From: Paramacrobiotus metropolitanus
Lineage: Eukaryota > Tardigrada > Eutardigrada > Parachela > Macrobiotidae
Direction of reading: 5' to 3'
Assembly: GCF_019649055.1 (NCBI RefSeq)
Contig: NW_026570228.1
Location: 682,001-746,000, forward strand
Length of the DNA: 64,000 nucleotides
Below the pieces are notes generated by a model. It was not told the DNA's origin, made no database searches, and worked only from the letters and a program-made list of their open reading frames with translations. Both the position numbers and the translations under genes were made by a program. Positions 23,381-34,449 of this stretch are shown piece by piece (position 1 is the first letter of the stretch; each line of letters opens with the position of its first letter).

Positions 23381-26300
23381 GCCTTTATATATTCATAATG
23401 ACCTTTCCAAAACAATGCCAATACTACCCAATACTTAAGTGCCGAGCGCGGATGCGCGAGGCTACCTTGTAAAAATAAAGCCTACCAAGGCACTTTTCAT
23501 CCTCCAGTTCAGACAAGTTTCATTTATTTCAAAATTGATAGCTTACTGCCGTGATATGCTTTATATTTCATCTGCAAAGGTCGAAATGGCGTGCCCAGTG
23601 CCCAAACCAAAACGAATGCAGCCAAATTTTGGACACAAATGAGTACTATACCGTATACAGCGTTAACGCGTTTAGCTGCGCACAAAATCGCCGCTTGTTT
23701 TTATGGTTTGTTTCTCGTGCAACACTTATCGCACTGTAAACTATTTAGCCTTCGCTAGACAGATTTACTACTAAAAAAATGGGCCGTGATTGTTAACTGT
23801 GGTGTCAAATGAAATTATGCAAAAAATTATTGAAACGGCAATTAGGTACACAAAAACCTGTTCAGGAAGGAAAGCAATTTTCAGTTGAGAAAATATGGGA
23901 AAATTCGAATCTAGGTTTCTGGGGAATTCTCAACTTCTCCAATTTATCAAAACAGTTTACAAAAAAACTTAATAAAGCAAGACAGCCATTATGTTCAGGC
24001 AGCTCAGCCAACAAGTACAATGTACAAGCATTCGTAAATACAGCAAAGATTAGAAATGTACGGGTAATGCTTAAATCCCTACTACGACGCGCGCCACACT
24101 GTTTTTTTACACGCAACATGCATTTGGCTTGCTGGTGGCTTGGTGTCCGCCAGGTATTTGAATGAGAATATTGTACGTAATTGCCTGGCGTAATGTGGGT
24201 AGAAACGGTCGGTGCAGTAAGAGACAATCCATAATTGCAAGGCACAATTACGCAATGCGATGAAAGTAGTGGCGATCATGCAAGCGCCAACTTAGCGCTA
24301 ATATCGCTACCATTACATGCTCAATTGACAATTTGCCGACAGGCTTGTACAATATATTTACGTGTTACCACAATGCAGTTACCGGGTGGCTGAACAAAGT
24401 AGCCATCTGTCTTACTGAGGTGCCATGGGTCAGTGCTTTTCTTCATTGAAAGAATCTTAGTTTTATTTGAAAGAGCCATGTCCAAAGTGTATAAGAGATA
24501 TGCCAAAGTGACAGTCAAACCATTAGTTCAAGAAGATTCCGTTTTTTTAATCCTTTTTATAAAAAGGGGTAAAGTTGAATGATGTCCTGGAAACAAAACT
24601 TCAAATTTTCCTGTTTAAATACCGGAATTTCAGGTACTCAACTAAATACGTTAAAGTTTACCACGTTACCGTTTCGGAAAGAAGGATTGTTTCTGGTTTT
24701 TCACTGTAAAAAACAGCGACATTCATGTGACCCTGTCTGACCAGGGAGCAAATGGTTTGAGACTCCCCACATTTGATCCTCATGAAACGCGGTAGCAGGT
24801 TTTTCGAAAAATATTTTCAATTTTCAAATTATCATAATTTATTTTCAATTTTCAAAGTTTCAGTTTTCAAATCATCGCTTCGAAATCAGTCCTGGTTTAA
24901 ACCTGTGTTTGAAAGGGTAACTACGCACTTACAACTGCCAGTTGAACGGGATTTTTTGTTGCACCCTGTCATGGATGTACAAAAAACTGTAACTAAAATA
25001 CTCAAATACTCAAAACTAAAATACTCAAAACAACAAAGTAAAAAACGTGCAGTTTTGTCGAAAAGTCAGAAAGGTTGTTTAGTGCATAGTTTATCCAGGG
25101 CATGCACCATGTCAACAATATTTTGAAGTCCTTCACTAGATAGAACAATTAAAAATTATAGATCTACCGACGAAAACAAACTGAGACACAATTTTAACTT
25201 TATGAGCTGGGACACTAAAAATTTCGATACGATATTACTTGGCACCATTGTTAACGTGGAACTCTTGATTTTTCGAAAAACATTTTATTGGTTTTTGTAG
25301 CTGATAAAATTGTCTATCGAACAAGCCTAAGTAATTTGCAGTGCATCAATTAGTTTGCGAGGGTCAAGCAAAAAGCGGACAGAGCCATTTTGTTCGGCCA
25401 CCCGGTATTATTGCATTATATGCCATAACAATATGTGTGCGGGCACGGGCACTGCAGGTTCCGCGCCCCTTCTCCGATGTTGAGCCCGAATCGAGTAACT
25501 TACAATGGCAGCACAGCCGAAAAATGATGATTTCATTATAAAACTTGCTAATTTATAACCTGCGTGTACTTTTTGCTAGGAGTAACTTAGGATGTTTATG
25601 CAAATCCTGCACCCAATTTTTGAATAAATTACGTGCATCTCAAGGGGTGTGTATTATATTATTCGTACAAATTAAAATTCGCTCTGTATTAAACTGCGTT
25701 AATATAGACCGTGAAACGTGAACGTGAAACACCTGCGCATAGATGAATGCGCATCATTATTATTTTAGAATAAGTAACTGTAATAATTCCAGTTGAAATA
25801 CTGTTTTTTAATTAATTAATTTTTGAAAATTTAGAAAATAAAGAAAGTTTGTTTCGAAGAAACCCCCGGCCCCCAAGGGGCCATTCACATTCCAGGAAAG
25901 GTAAAAAAAAACATTTTATACAATAAATTACTTAACTAGGATTTTCACAATGTTTCATATTACTGTTGAAATTCCATTTCCAAGCAACAATACCAATTTA
26001 AAGTATTGCAATTCCAGTGAAAACCGTTGCCCCGAGACACTTCGATAATTCTACCTAAAGAGCAAGTATTTATGCATCCGCTATATTCTCCGTGGTTACA
26101 GTCATTATGTTTTAAAGCATTTTATTGCTGTGCAGTGAATACTTTTTCGAGTGCTCTTTACGTTTTCTATACTTAAGACCTGGTGAAACCATCTTTTGAC
26201 CACTGGTTATTAAAAACAAACAAAAATCTATTGGCACACCTATGGAAAATATTGAATTTTTTAAGACCAAGCTGGACTTGAACTGACCACGAGTTATCGA

Positions 26301-26642
26301 GGAGTTAAAAACGGCGAATAAATACGCTTTGGTCGGTAAGCTTGTATGAATATATAAAGATAAGTAATTTGGAAATTAAATACCGTATATAGACAAGTAA
26401 ATGGCATACGAGTACTCATTACGCAGTACACACCGCGAACTAATTACTCAGTACACACCTCACTAGTAGGAAGTTCCTGATAGGAACCGTAGGATACAGT
26501 AATCGTACTTTACGTCAGATGCGATTGGAAGAATTGCATCGTTTATTGCCTCATTGGTAGGGCATTGCGCACGGTTGTCATGACGATGTGTGTATTGTAT
26601 TGAAACCGTCAACTTGCGTAGTAGCTCTGCAGTAAACTTCCG
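23381..26642. other. intronic or intergenic, no gene seen
   Basis: Frames of 117-127 codons (23809-24165, 23862-24245, 24773-25126) have no family resemblance and uneven composition. A weak inverted pair (CAGCCACCCGG-type, 24366-24410 against 25380-25425) suggests one more decayed element. This stretch lies within the putative 9.4-kb intron of CPEB-derived locus 1. Confidence 0.4.
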
Positions 26643-27025
26643 ACGTGTCCATTCATTTTGGCCGCCATTCATTTCGCCCACCAGTGATTACCGCGTTCAA
26701 TTTTTTTAGGTTATGCTTACTGTACGTTTTCCTTAGGTTTTCCTAGTTTTTTTTATTAGGTTTTATATGTAATCACAAAGTGAGGCTGTGAGTCAAGAAA
26801 TGTTTGTTTCCTATGTTTTATTCCTAGGTGCTTACGTCTTAGGTTTCTTAGGTTCTAATTTCTGCTTTATGTTTATTTTTTGTTTTAAAAAGACGTTGCT
26901 TGGTTACAGTCTTAGAAAATGAGCAGCGAATGCGTGTGTCACTGTAGCTAAAAATCGAACTCGGTACCCAAATTATGGTGGCCGAATGGTGACCAAATGA
27001 ACGGTGGACAAAATGATAGGGCGCC
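26643..27025. mobile_element. foldback-like element C
   Basis: A short left arm (TTCATTTTGGCCGC, TTCATTTCGCCC) is mirrored by the right arm at about 26965-27025 (GGTGGCCGAATGG, CCAAATGAACGGTGG, CAAAATGATAGGGCGCC). TTAGG-rich T tracts lie inside next to the left arm. The right terminus is GGCGCC. The flanks AACTTCCG (left) and AACTCCGTT (right) could be a decayed 9-bp duplication. Confidence 0.6.
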
Positions 27026-27211
27026 AACTCCGTTAACAGTGGAAACGTACGCGTGACAGTTGACTGTGAAAACGTAGCAAGCGTACTCGTATTAACGCAA
27101 TGCTTAAAGTTCAAGACTTGAGCACAACACAGTACTTCGACGTCGCCACTTGTCCGACTTTACCTTGGTGTCGTCGTGGTTATAAAAGGGGCAGATAGTT
27201 GCTTAGGCATT

Positions 27212-27300
27212 AGGCAAGCACTCGCTGTACTTGCTGTCGTCACCCGGTTGGAGTATGACGTTTTGACAAAACGTACGGTTAAATCAGGCGGGGTACATAA
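27212..27300 (+). other. block conserved in the last intron of both CPEB-derived loci
   Basis: TGTACTTGCTGTCGTCACCC followed by GGTTGGAGTATGACGTT resembles 61989-62034 in locus 2. In locus 2 the block carries an AG acceptor and an open frame ([20 protein letters not shown]); here the acceptor reads CAC instead of CAG. It is either ancestral intron sequence or a lost alternative exon. Confidence 0.5.
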
Positions 27301-28102
27301 CCACCATGCTTTTCTTTTTCCAAAACGTAAAATGCCGTCTTTAACATAGAAATTCGATAAGTACAGTACTCGCAACATTTACATACGCACTAGCAAATTT
27401 AACAAAGTTTTTGCTTGTCCATGTTAAAACGGAAATCATTTCCTACCGCTTTCTGTAGAAAATTAGTCTTGACTAGAAATGTGTGGCGACCTTACGTTAT
27501 GGGAGCTCCCGTGTACTAGTATCGAAAACATAAGTGTGAGTGTGACCTACCGAAAGTCACATTATCTGGACGACAACATCCTCAGCGTTTATTCGTGCAC
27601 GTAGTGAGATTACAGTACTGGTAAATGGATTTACTGGTATTTTGTGAATTTGGCATAAGAACAGTTCATATTCTTACTTTTCACTTAAGCTACGCTACTG
27701 AGTTTAAATGGTCATTTAGTACTGTCGGAATGCTATACGGATGATGCAGTGCATCTTCCCTTTAGCACGTCAGCATTTAAGTACAGTAATAATTATTATA
27801 AGGTCGATGCTGCGTGCACGGGAAAACACGGGTGTTGGCTGCGCTCACGGGTTTTAATTTGAATTTTTACGTTTACGTGTTGGCTGATTTGATATTCAAG
27901 TTTTCTTACTGTGACTCTCAAGTATTCACAGTACTGCACTACCTCGCATTAGCTGGTAACACAGTACTTATGATATACGATAAAACTTCGCGGTACCCCA
28001 GTTCTGCGGCAAGCAGTTTTTTTATGACATCGTCGGAGCGCATTACACCGTCTTCATAACGGCATGTTGTAGTACACTTATGGAGGCCGTTTCAATATAC
28101 AC

Positions 28103-28125
28103 GGGTGCTACGCCAAGTTCGGGCA
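28103..28125 (+). repeat. 23-bp sequence repeated inverted at 29836-29858
   Basis: GGGTGCTACGCCAAGTTCGG plus GCA is identical, inverted, at 29836-29858. GTGCACGGG/ACACGGG(T/A)GTTGG blocks at 27815-27850 recur inverted at 30275-30300, in the same relative order. Together they suggest the two ends of a larger decayed inverted-repeat element that encloses foldback-like element D. Confidence 0.6.
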
Positions 28126-28776
28126 CCTTCTCTCATAAATTGCTACAGGTCACCCGTTAACAATTTCAAACTTATTTAATTTTTATAGTATGACCGTATG
28201 TGTACGTGATCTTTCGCACTTCGATTCTCAATGCTGATAGCATGTTTCGAACTGCAGCGAGCTTGAAACTAGAGCAACCCTGCTTAAAAATGCGGCTCGA
28301 CCCAAGTGCCATGGGAGCGTTCCTTCTGTTTATAATTTGCTTAAGAATTCCACTGACGTCGTTATCCATGGAAAATAAGCCTAACTTGTTTGTCGTTCAG
28401 AACCAGTGCTCTTGCAAAATAAGCCCAGGTTTGTGTGAATTCAATATAATCCACGTGACTTAGCTAAGTGCCTGAGGGCATAGTTAAAGTGAATGATGAC
28501 CCTTCATAAACGCCTGCCCTGAAACCGCGCGATGTTATCGTGACAGATTTTTATGAAATCCCATCTGCAAGGTACTGAATACTTATTTAAAAGCCTTCAT
28601 CCGCACAATAAAAAGAGACACTTCGCTCCAGCGCACTCTAACGGCAACCATAACTTTTTTTGCCTGTCGCTTTGTTCGTTTTTTCTTTCAATTGTTCGGC
28701 ACTTTCATCTTTCCACCCGCGTAGCGGATGGCCATCAAAACTTTAAAATCGTTTGATGTCCATTAAAATCCATGTG

Positions 28777-29390
28777 GCGCCGTGACATTTGGGCCACCTG
28801 ACACTTGGGCCACCTGACATCTGGGCCACCGTACATTTGGGCTACCATACTTTTCAAAAAGAAAACGTACGTAATAAAACATTCCGATGCGAATGATAGC
28901 TTCTTTATTCTTACTGCTGGTAAAAAATTAAATATTGGCTTGTTAATAAAAGTTCTGCAGCTTGCAGCATTAGCCATTAACAACGTACGAATAAGTACAC
29001 AAGATTCGAAAACGAGCGTGCATTAATATTATGGAGTGTTTGTAGGCATATAAGCGGATACACAGGGGCTGCATGGGTTCGATCAATGCACTATGTAGCA
29101 GCATAAGTAAATCGAACTCATGCACTGACGATGTGAGCACTGAGCAGTTGCCGTTAAATTTACTCCGCATCCTTCTGCTTATCAAACATCTTCCTGATCA
29201 GATTTCTGTTTGATTAAAATTTCAATTAATACATGGCGCTAAAAACCTAAAAAACCTAAGAAAGCTGAGAAACATAAAAATACAGGGAAAGAGAAGAGTT
29301 ACAAGAGACCGTAAAGTGCGGTGGCCCAAGTGTCAGGTGGCCAAAATGTCAGGTGGCCCAAATTTCAGGTGGCCCAAGTGGCAGGACACC
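28777..29390. mobile_element. foldback-like element D with exact 16-bp units
   Basis: The left arm (28777-28850) has four units close to CTGACATTTGGGCCAC in strict 16-bp register. The right arm (about 29316-29390) has the inverted equivalents. CCTAA-rich sequence near 29240-29265 sits just inside the right arm, so reading inward from an end gives arm then TTAGG, as in elements A-C. The termini are GGCGCC and GGTGTCC. The flanks ATCCATGTG and ATCCAGGCG match at 7 of 9. Confidence 0.72.
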
Positions 29391-29401
29391 ATCCAGGCGC
29401 C

Positions 29402-31400
29402 ATCATCATTCATCGGAACGTGTTCGCTAGAGGTTACCTATGCTTCGGCGCTAGGCAATCACATCCTTCGGTAAACACGTTATAATATATACTGTACAAG
29501 TCTATGGGAGGTAAACGTTGTTTCGGTGTCACATCGATCCTCGATGATGCAAGGTTCATTTGCTAACCCGTAACAGACTCCATATGAGCGTCTCAACAGC
29601 TTAAAAAAAATCCCGTGCAAAAATTTTATTTGGGGAATTTTTTACAAAGGTTGTTATAATCATACCGAAAACGACCTCTGCCCCTCCCCTTTATTACCTT
29701 CACAGGTGGTTGCTGACTGATTCTAAGATTTTTATTTTTACGCTGCTGGATGGGCCATAAAAAGTTGCACTGGGAAAGTGCAAAACGAGAAACGGAACGA
29801 CGCATCGAAATACATTATAATTTATTTTGCACCACTGCCCGAACTTGGCGTAGCACCCCTGTACGCTTTTGCTTCTAAATGCATGGTCTACGGAGTTAAA
29901 TAATGCTTTCTTGAACTCAAAAAACACCCATCCTGAGACATCTTTTGAATGAGGAAAACCGCGGGCACGTTTTTTTCTCAAATGAAACCGGGTACTGCTT
30001 AACTGTATTTTTGTTAAAAAATTATGGATTTTGTGACAGATTTTATGATTTTTGTAGTAAACATTTAAAAACAATGCGAAGTAAAAGCATATAAAAAGTT
30101 AGACTATTAGTAAATAAATTAATCAAGTTTAAAATTGAATAAATTACCCGTGCACGCATCCCGCGCCCGTGTTGGAATCCCGTCTTCCCAGCCAACACCC
30201 GTTTCCAGACTCCGTGCCAACAGCCAACACTCGTGCAGACCCAAAAAGGTCACCTGTGCTGCACAGGTGACCAGCCAACTCCCGTGTTTACCCGTGCACG
30301 CAACCATAGTGTTATCATACAGCAGTATGCTAGTGTCAGTCGCGCTAGCGCGCGACCAGTTGCGTTTAAGGTATAGAATTACGGTTCTGAAACTACTGTA
30401 GATGTGTGAATGAATTAAATGGAATTTCTCCTAATTTTTTTCAACTTTTTTTAAACGTAGAAATGCTAAGATACAGTACCTGTACATGTATTAATGTATA
30501 TGCTAAAATATATAGTTATTAGCCCCGCAGCGCGGAGCCAGCTTTGAAAATAATTTGAAATGTTAGGAAATTTCTGGAAAATCAGAATCTTAATAAATAT
30601 TATTGAATGTTCAATAAATATTTTGAAAAAGTTTTGCAGGTATGATATTTGGAAATTTTTAGAAACTTCAACAAATTCTAAAATGTGAATGCATGCGATG
30701 CCGTATACGTAATACGTCAGCATTCAAGTCATGTATTAAGTGCCTAAAATCTTCGGTATGGCATGTCACTAAATAAGTATTTTCTTAGGTTGCGACGAAC
30801 GCGACCAAATTTAGTCACACTCTTTCTTCTGCTTATTGTGTTAGTTACTGTGAGCACATATCCTTTAATGGATGTGCCCATAATAACAAATACCGAATCT
30901 CAAGAGTGACCCGTAAAAAGATGCGCTAAACCTCAGTAAGACGGTGATGTCTTTTTCTCGCGTATAATAACATTAAATTTCAGCTTTCTTTAGCTTTCTC
31001 ACCTCCTACACGAAAGCGGTAACTTTGTTCGCACAGTGTACCAAAATTCTGATTTAAAAATTAATGCCACTAAAAGGTCACGTGCTTCAGTGTATGTACG
31101 TGCTTCAAGGTTCGCGAAAAAAAAAGAATGCTAATTACTGGTCGAAGTCTTTAAAATTCATGCAAAAATTGCAATTCGTGTTGTAAAGTCGACCTAATGC
31201 AATTATTTTACTAGTATTAGTATTGTTAGTACTGATTGCAATTATTTGTGTTGCATTGACTGCACTCGATATTATAATACTGTATTTGATTTGTGAGATC
31301 CTTGCTAGTTAGTACCGTAATTAGTAGTCCAGTAGGTTTTTTTAAAGGACAGCCCACAATAATATTAATTTCCTATTTTAATACTGTACTTAAGATTTGA
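29402..31400. other. no gene supported; scattered repeats
   Basis: A minus-strand frame of 124 codons (29700-30074) lacks any recognisable family. A perfect 12-bp inverted repeat around one base (GGTCACCTGTGC-T-GCACAGGTGACC) lies at 30248-30272, within a GC-richer patch with repeated CCAACA/CCCGTG motifs (30140-30300). Confidence 0.4.
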
Positions 31401-31409
31401 TTTGAGTCT

Positions 31410-31790
31410 GTGACGTAACACAAATTGACGGGTTTGTCACACTGTCACTGAAATGCGACCATAAAAGAAAAGCAATTTGAAAGTTAAGATGTAAAAATTA
31501 ATACTTCTGTAGTGACGTAACTCAAATAGGCGGGGCTGTCACACTGTCACCGAAATTCGACCGTGAAAAGAAAATAATTAAACAATTAAGATTTAAAAAT
31601 TAATAATTTTGTGGTGACGTAACTTAAGTAGGCGGGGCTGTCACACTGTCACCAAAATTCGACCATGAAAGGAAAATAATTAAAAAATTAGGATTTAAAA
31701 ATTAATATTTTTGTAGTGACGTAACTCAAACAGGCGGGGCTGTCACACTGTCACCGAAATTCGACCATGAAAGAAAAATGAATTTAAAAA
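31410..31790 (+). repeat. four tandem copies of a 102-bp unit
   Basis: Each unit starts GTGACGTAAC, carries GGCGGGGCTGTCACACTGTC and a CGAAATTCGACC block, and ends AT-rich. Copies 2-4 are more alike than copy 1. TGACGTAA matches the binding site of ATF/CREB or C/EBP-type bZIP factors, and the block conservation exceeds that of the AT-rich filler. Confidence 0.88.
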
Positions 31791-32295
31791 TAAAATTCAA
31801 AAATTATTTTTTTATCAAAGAAATAATAAAAATAAATAAATTAATATTTAAAATTTATTTTAATAGTATTTCTTTAAGAATTTAAGATTAATAAATCCAG
31901 TTCCATTAAAAAATTTTCCATTTACAATAAAAACATTTGCCCCGAGCCTTGAGCTTAGTTTTTATACTGATCTCTAATTAAAGTAAGCACAGAGGGTGCG
32001 CCATTCAGCTTGTTACATTGCACAAACTGATTTCCTAAAATTCCCGTTCATCTATAGCAGCTTAATTTGCCTTGATGAGCTTGAGAATAACGTTCTTGCT
32101 GTAATTGTTTAAATTGCATTTTAAAAAAAGATTAAAATTTTTGAACCGTTTACGAGTTGTTTTCGATGTGTAATCAGTGATAAATAAATAAATAACCATA
32201 CTGCCACTGCACTAGATCAAACTTACTGCAGCAACTGCTACGCATCCGCCCAATTACGCTCTTGTTTAATTCTCAATATGTTTTCGCATTTTCAG

Positions 32296-32371
32296 GGGAT
32301 ACCATCAGGACTACCCCACACCGCCATGGGGAGTGGACGTGCGGTGCGAGCCCCTGGGACATCCTTTCTGA
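32296..32371 (+). CDS. terminal exon of CPEB-derived locus 1
   Basis: After TTTTCAG the sequence encodes YHQDYPTPPWGVDVRCEPLG plus HPF and then TGA. Exon 5 of locus 2 (62144-62222) encodes [20 protein letters not shown] plus TVFL and a stop. The two align without gaps over their shared length, and both are entered in phase 2, the phase left by the preceding exons (22912 in locus 1, 61871 in locus 2). The simplest reading is that this is the last exon of locus 1, separated from the rest by a 9.4-kb intron swollen by repeats. It could also be an orphan left by rearrangement. Confidence 0.72.
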
Positions 32372-33280
32372 ATAGTGAAAGGATACGCCGATGGAGAACG
32401 AGAAAAAACTGTTGTTGTTCAAGCAATTTTTTAACCAATTTTTGAAAGACAGCCGCTAGTGTTTAGTAGTGAATATTACTGTTTTCCCATGAAGCCTTAA
32501 TACGACGAGTACCTAACGAGTCCCTTGTTTACCTAACGTGTTAAATTAATTTTATTTTCCCTAACACCGCCAGTGTCAGTAATGCGAAAAAATTTTGATG
32601 TGTTTTCCGTTACTTAATCATAATTAGGGCACATCGCATGGCGTGCTCCTGCCAGAAGAAGTCTGAGGGAATAAAGTTTCTTGTCTTGTTGCATTATCTG
32701 CCTTCGTATGTCATGATGGCAGTTCATTTTATTCGGCTTCCCGTAATTCTCTATTCGTTTGTAATTACAAATTTGTATAGAAGTACCCTTATACCCTGTT
32801 TCCTTCAGTAGAAATGTGGTTATCAATCTGTGATTAATTTGTATGTGCAATTTAAGTGCGGTACTTGCGTGCATAAAGCTGGAAACTACTGTATTATCGC
32901 AACAGCTGACAGAGTACACAGCTGTAATAGTTCAGTTTTGTTATAGTACGTATAATGCAATGTAAAAATTATTAATATTTTGTTGATCATACTGTAAGTT
33001 TTGATAAATAATGCAATGCGGCAGCGCCGTCGTCAAGTTGAAGGCAACAGTTGTTGATTCGGATAACAATGGATACATTCAAGATACTCGCATAACGTCA
33101 CTCATAGACCATAGTCATTACTTTAGTGAAATGTGTGCAAAGTACAGTACAGTGAACTGAGTGAAGTACTGTACAGTGTGTACTCTGTACAAGCCAGATT
33201 CATAATGGGCCACCTTTTTCTTTTTGTATGTAGTTTTCCTTAACCGGTAGATTGTTTGGAGCTTGGACTGCGGTACTCAC
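32372..33280. other. no gene supported
   Basis: A 101-codon minus-strand frame (32614-32919) is not recognised. CCAGAAGAAGTCTGAGGGAATAAAG-like sequence at 32651-32675 recurs at 37799-37825, marking a dispersed repeat. Confidence 0.4.
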
Positions 33281-33445
33281 CAGTGTTGCCACAGAACAAG
33301 GATTTTCAGTAAGTACTCGGGTACCGAACTCAACGCACAAGTCCGTGACTCCGTACCCATTTCTGCATTGGGAAGCTTCTACTTGTACTAGCACCACACA
33401 CTCGTATAGCAGAAAAAGACAGAAGAGCGCGGACATTGTTAACAT
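33281..33445 (-). CDS. possible first exon of a small secreted protein
   Basis: From ATG at 33445 the frame begins MLTMSALFCLFLLYECVVLV, a good signal peptide, followed by a cysteine-containing segment (QCRNGYGVTDLCVEF). It runs to a consensus splice donor (CTG then GTGAGT) at 33281 in phase 0. I could not place the next exon. Two perfect palindromes sit at and just upstream of the start (33439-33454 and 33460-33489). The evidence is one hydrophobic leader and one donor, so chance is possible. Confidence 0.35.
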
Positions 33446-33489
33446 ATATGTTAATCTCACTGTCTGTAGCCTATATAGGCTACAGACAG
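33439..33489. repeat. two perfect palindromes
   Basis: TTAACATATATGTTAA (33439-33454) and a 30-bp perfect palindrome at 33460-33489 (left half CTGTCTGTAGCCTAT) are five bases apart. Neither has a loop. The smaller one overlaps the putative start of the minus-strand exon. Confidence 0.9.
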
Positions 33490-33642
33490 AACAGCGCTGG
33501 GGCGGTGCAAAATAAGATGCAACTCATTCTCCATAATGCCCTTATTATCGAGAGAGGTATCAGAATTGTCGGGGAAACAGCATTTTGCAAAAAAAGACTG
33601 CATTATCAGGCCAGTTTTGCATCGAGCACATGTACAGTAATG

Positions 33643-34101
33643 TTAGGAACTTAGGACATAAAGCACAAACCAATACTCGTACTGGTCATCACGAATAAAC
33701 TTGACCACGCCCTCTGTCAGTTTCCCCAAACCACGTTGCTGCGCAAACCCCAGATACTGTCCAGAATTGCCTGTTGGAGTGCCGTTGATTATAGCTTCTT
33801 CTCGGTACTGCATTAGACATTCAGTACGAATTCCCGAAGCTTTTCCTTGCAGTTCCCCGTCAAACATCATGCTGAATTTCGGGACGGTGCTCCCAAATAG
33901 CACGATAGGCGGATAACCGCTTTCCGTCACGGGAAAGAGTGTGCAGTCGGCAGCGTATCCGGTTTGCAGCAAAGCATCTGTAGTTAGTTTTGTTGATACT
34001 TTTTCCATGGATGATAGAAACACAGTCGCATAGCAATATAAACATCTGGTGACAGGACGAGGCAATGGTTTATGTCTGTGTCGGCTTTGCCGTTTTTCCA
34101 C
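33643..34101 (-). pseudogene. BTB/BACK-domain protein fragment
   Basis: The frame carries GYAADCTLF (start of a BTB domain), then VPKFSMMFDGELQG, matching the BTB pattern of a buried helix plus MF.GEL. NSGQYLGFAQQRGLGKLTEG, then VVKFI, resembles the helical end of BTB and the BACK region. The central AHR.(I/V)L motif is degraded (PPIVLFGS) and the domain is compressed, so part has been lost. BTB proteins usually recruit substrates to Cullin-3 ligases. Neighbouring fragments at 34241-34369 and 36916-37061 belong to the same family. Confidence 0.6.
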
Positions 34102-34240
34102 GGATAATGAGTTAATCCATCCGGCCGTTTACCGTTCTTTCGATCCAGACCTGTAGGCTCACGGATCGAAATGAGTTTTCAATAATGCACGCAATAGCAG
34201 CCGGATCTACTTAATACCGTAACTGCGCTGATCGCTTTTT

Positions 34241-34369
34241 TCAATTCTCGTGCTGTGCGAACCACAGGTACTGTCCGGTGTTGTGCACTGTGATTATGCT
34301 AATCATCTCTTCTTCGCAGTACTGCACGAGACCCCGCAGTTCATACTTATCGCCGGCATCAAACAGCGC
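34241..34369 (-). pseudogene. second BTB/BACK fragment
   Basis: The frame reads ALFDAGDKYELRGLVQYCEE, then MISIITVHNTGQYLWFAQ, before a stop. This is the typical BTB C-terminal helix pattern (DKY.L..L...CE..L...(L/I)TV.N). It is open at its 5-prime side to a TAA at 34370-34372, next to the hAT insertion. It overlaps in content with the end of the 33643-34101 fragment, so it is a separate partial copy. Confidence 0.7.
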
Positions 34370-34449
34370 TTAATCGCTACGAGCCCAACTAGCACTGTGA
34401 TACAGTACAGCATTACGATCGCTGATTAGTGTTGGGCCGGCCCGGCCCG

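Noticed and set aside
24773-25126. 117-codon plus-strand open frame as a gene.
   Set aside because: Low-complexity Lys/Phe/Ser-rich translation of AT-rich DNA, inside the long intron of CPEB-derived locus 1.
29700-30074. 124-codon minus-strand open frame as a gene.
   Set aside because: Composition is AT-driven and no family is recognisable. A short match (GCYAKFG) to 28100 comes from the shared 23-bp repeat.
32296-32400. Possible HDV-like self-cleaving ribozyme: CCATC/GATGG pairing around an ATCCTTTC/GAAAGGAT hairpin and a GGGACA joint.
   Set aside because: The helix nearest the cleavage site does not pair well and there is an unexplained gap before the third helix. The first 76 bases are better explained as a coding exon that aligns with the last exon of CPEB-derived locus 2 in the right phase.
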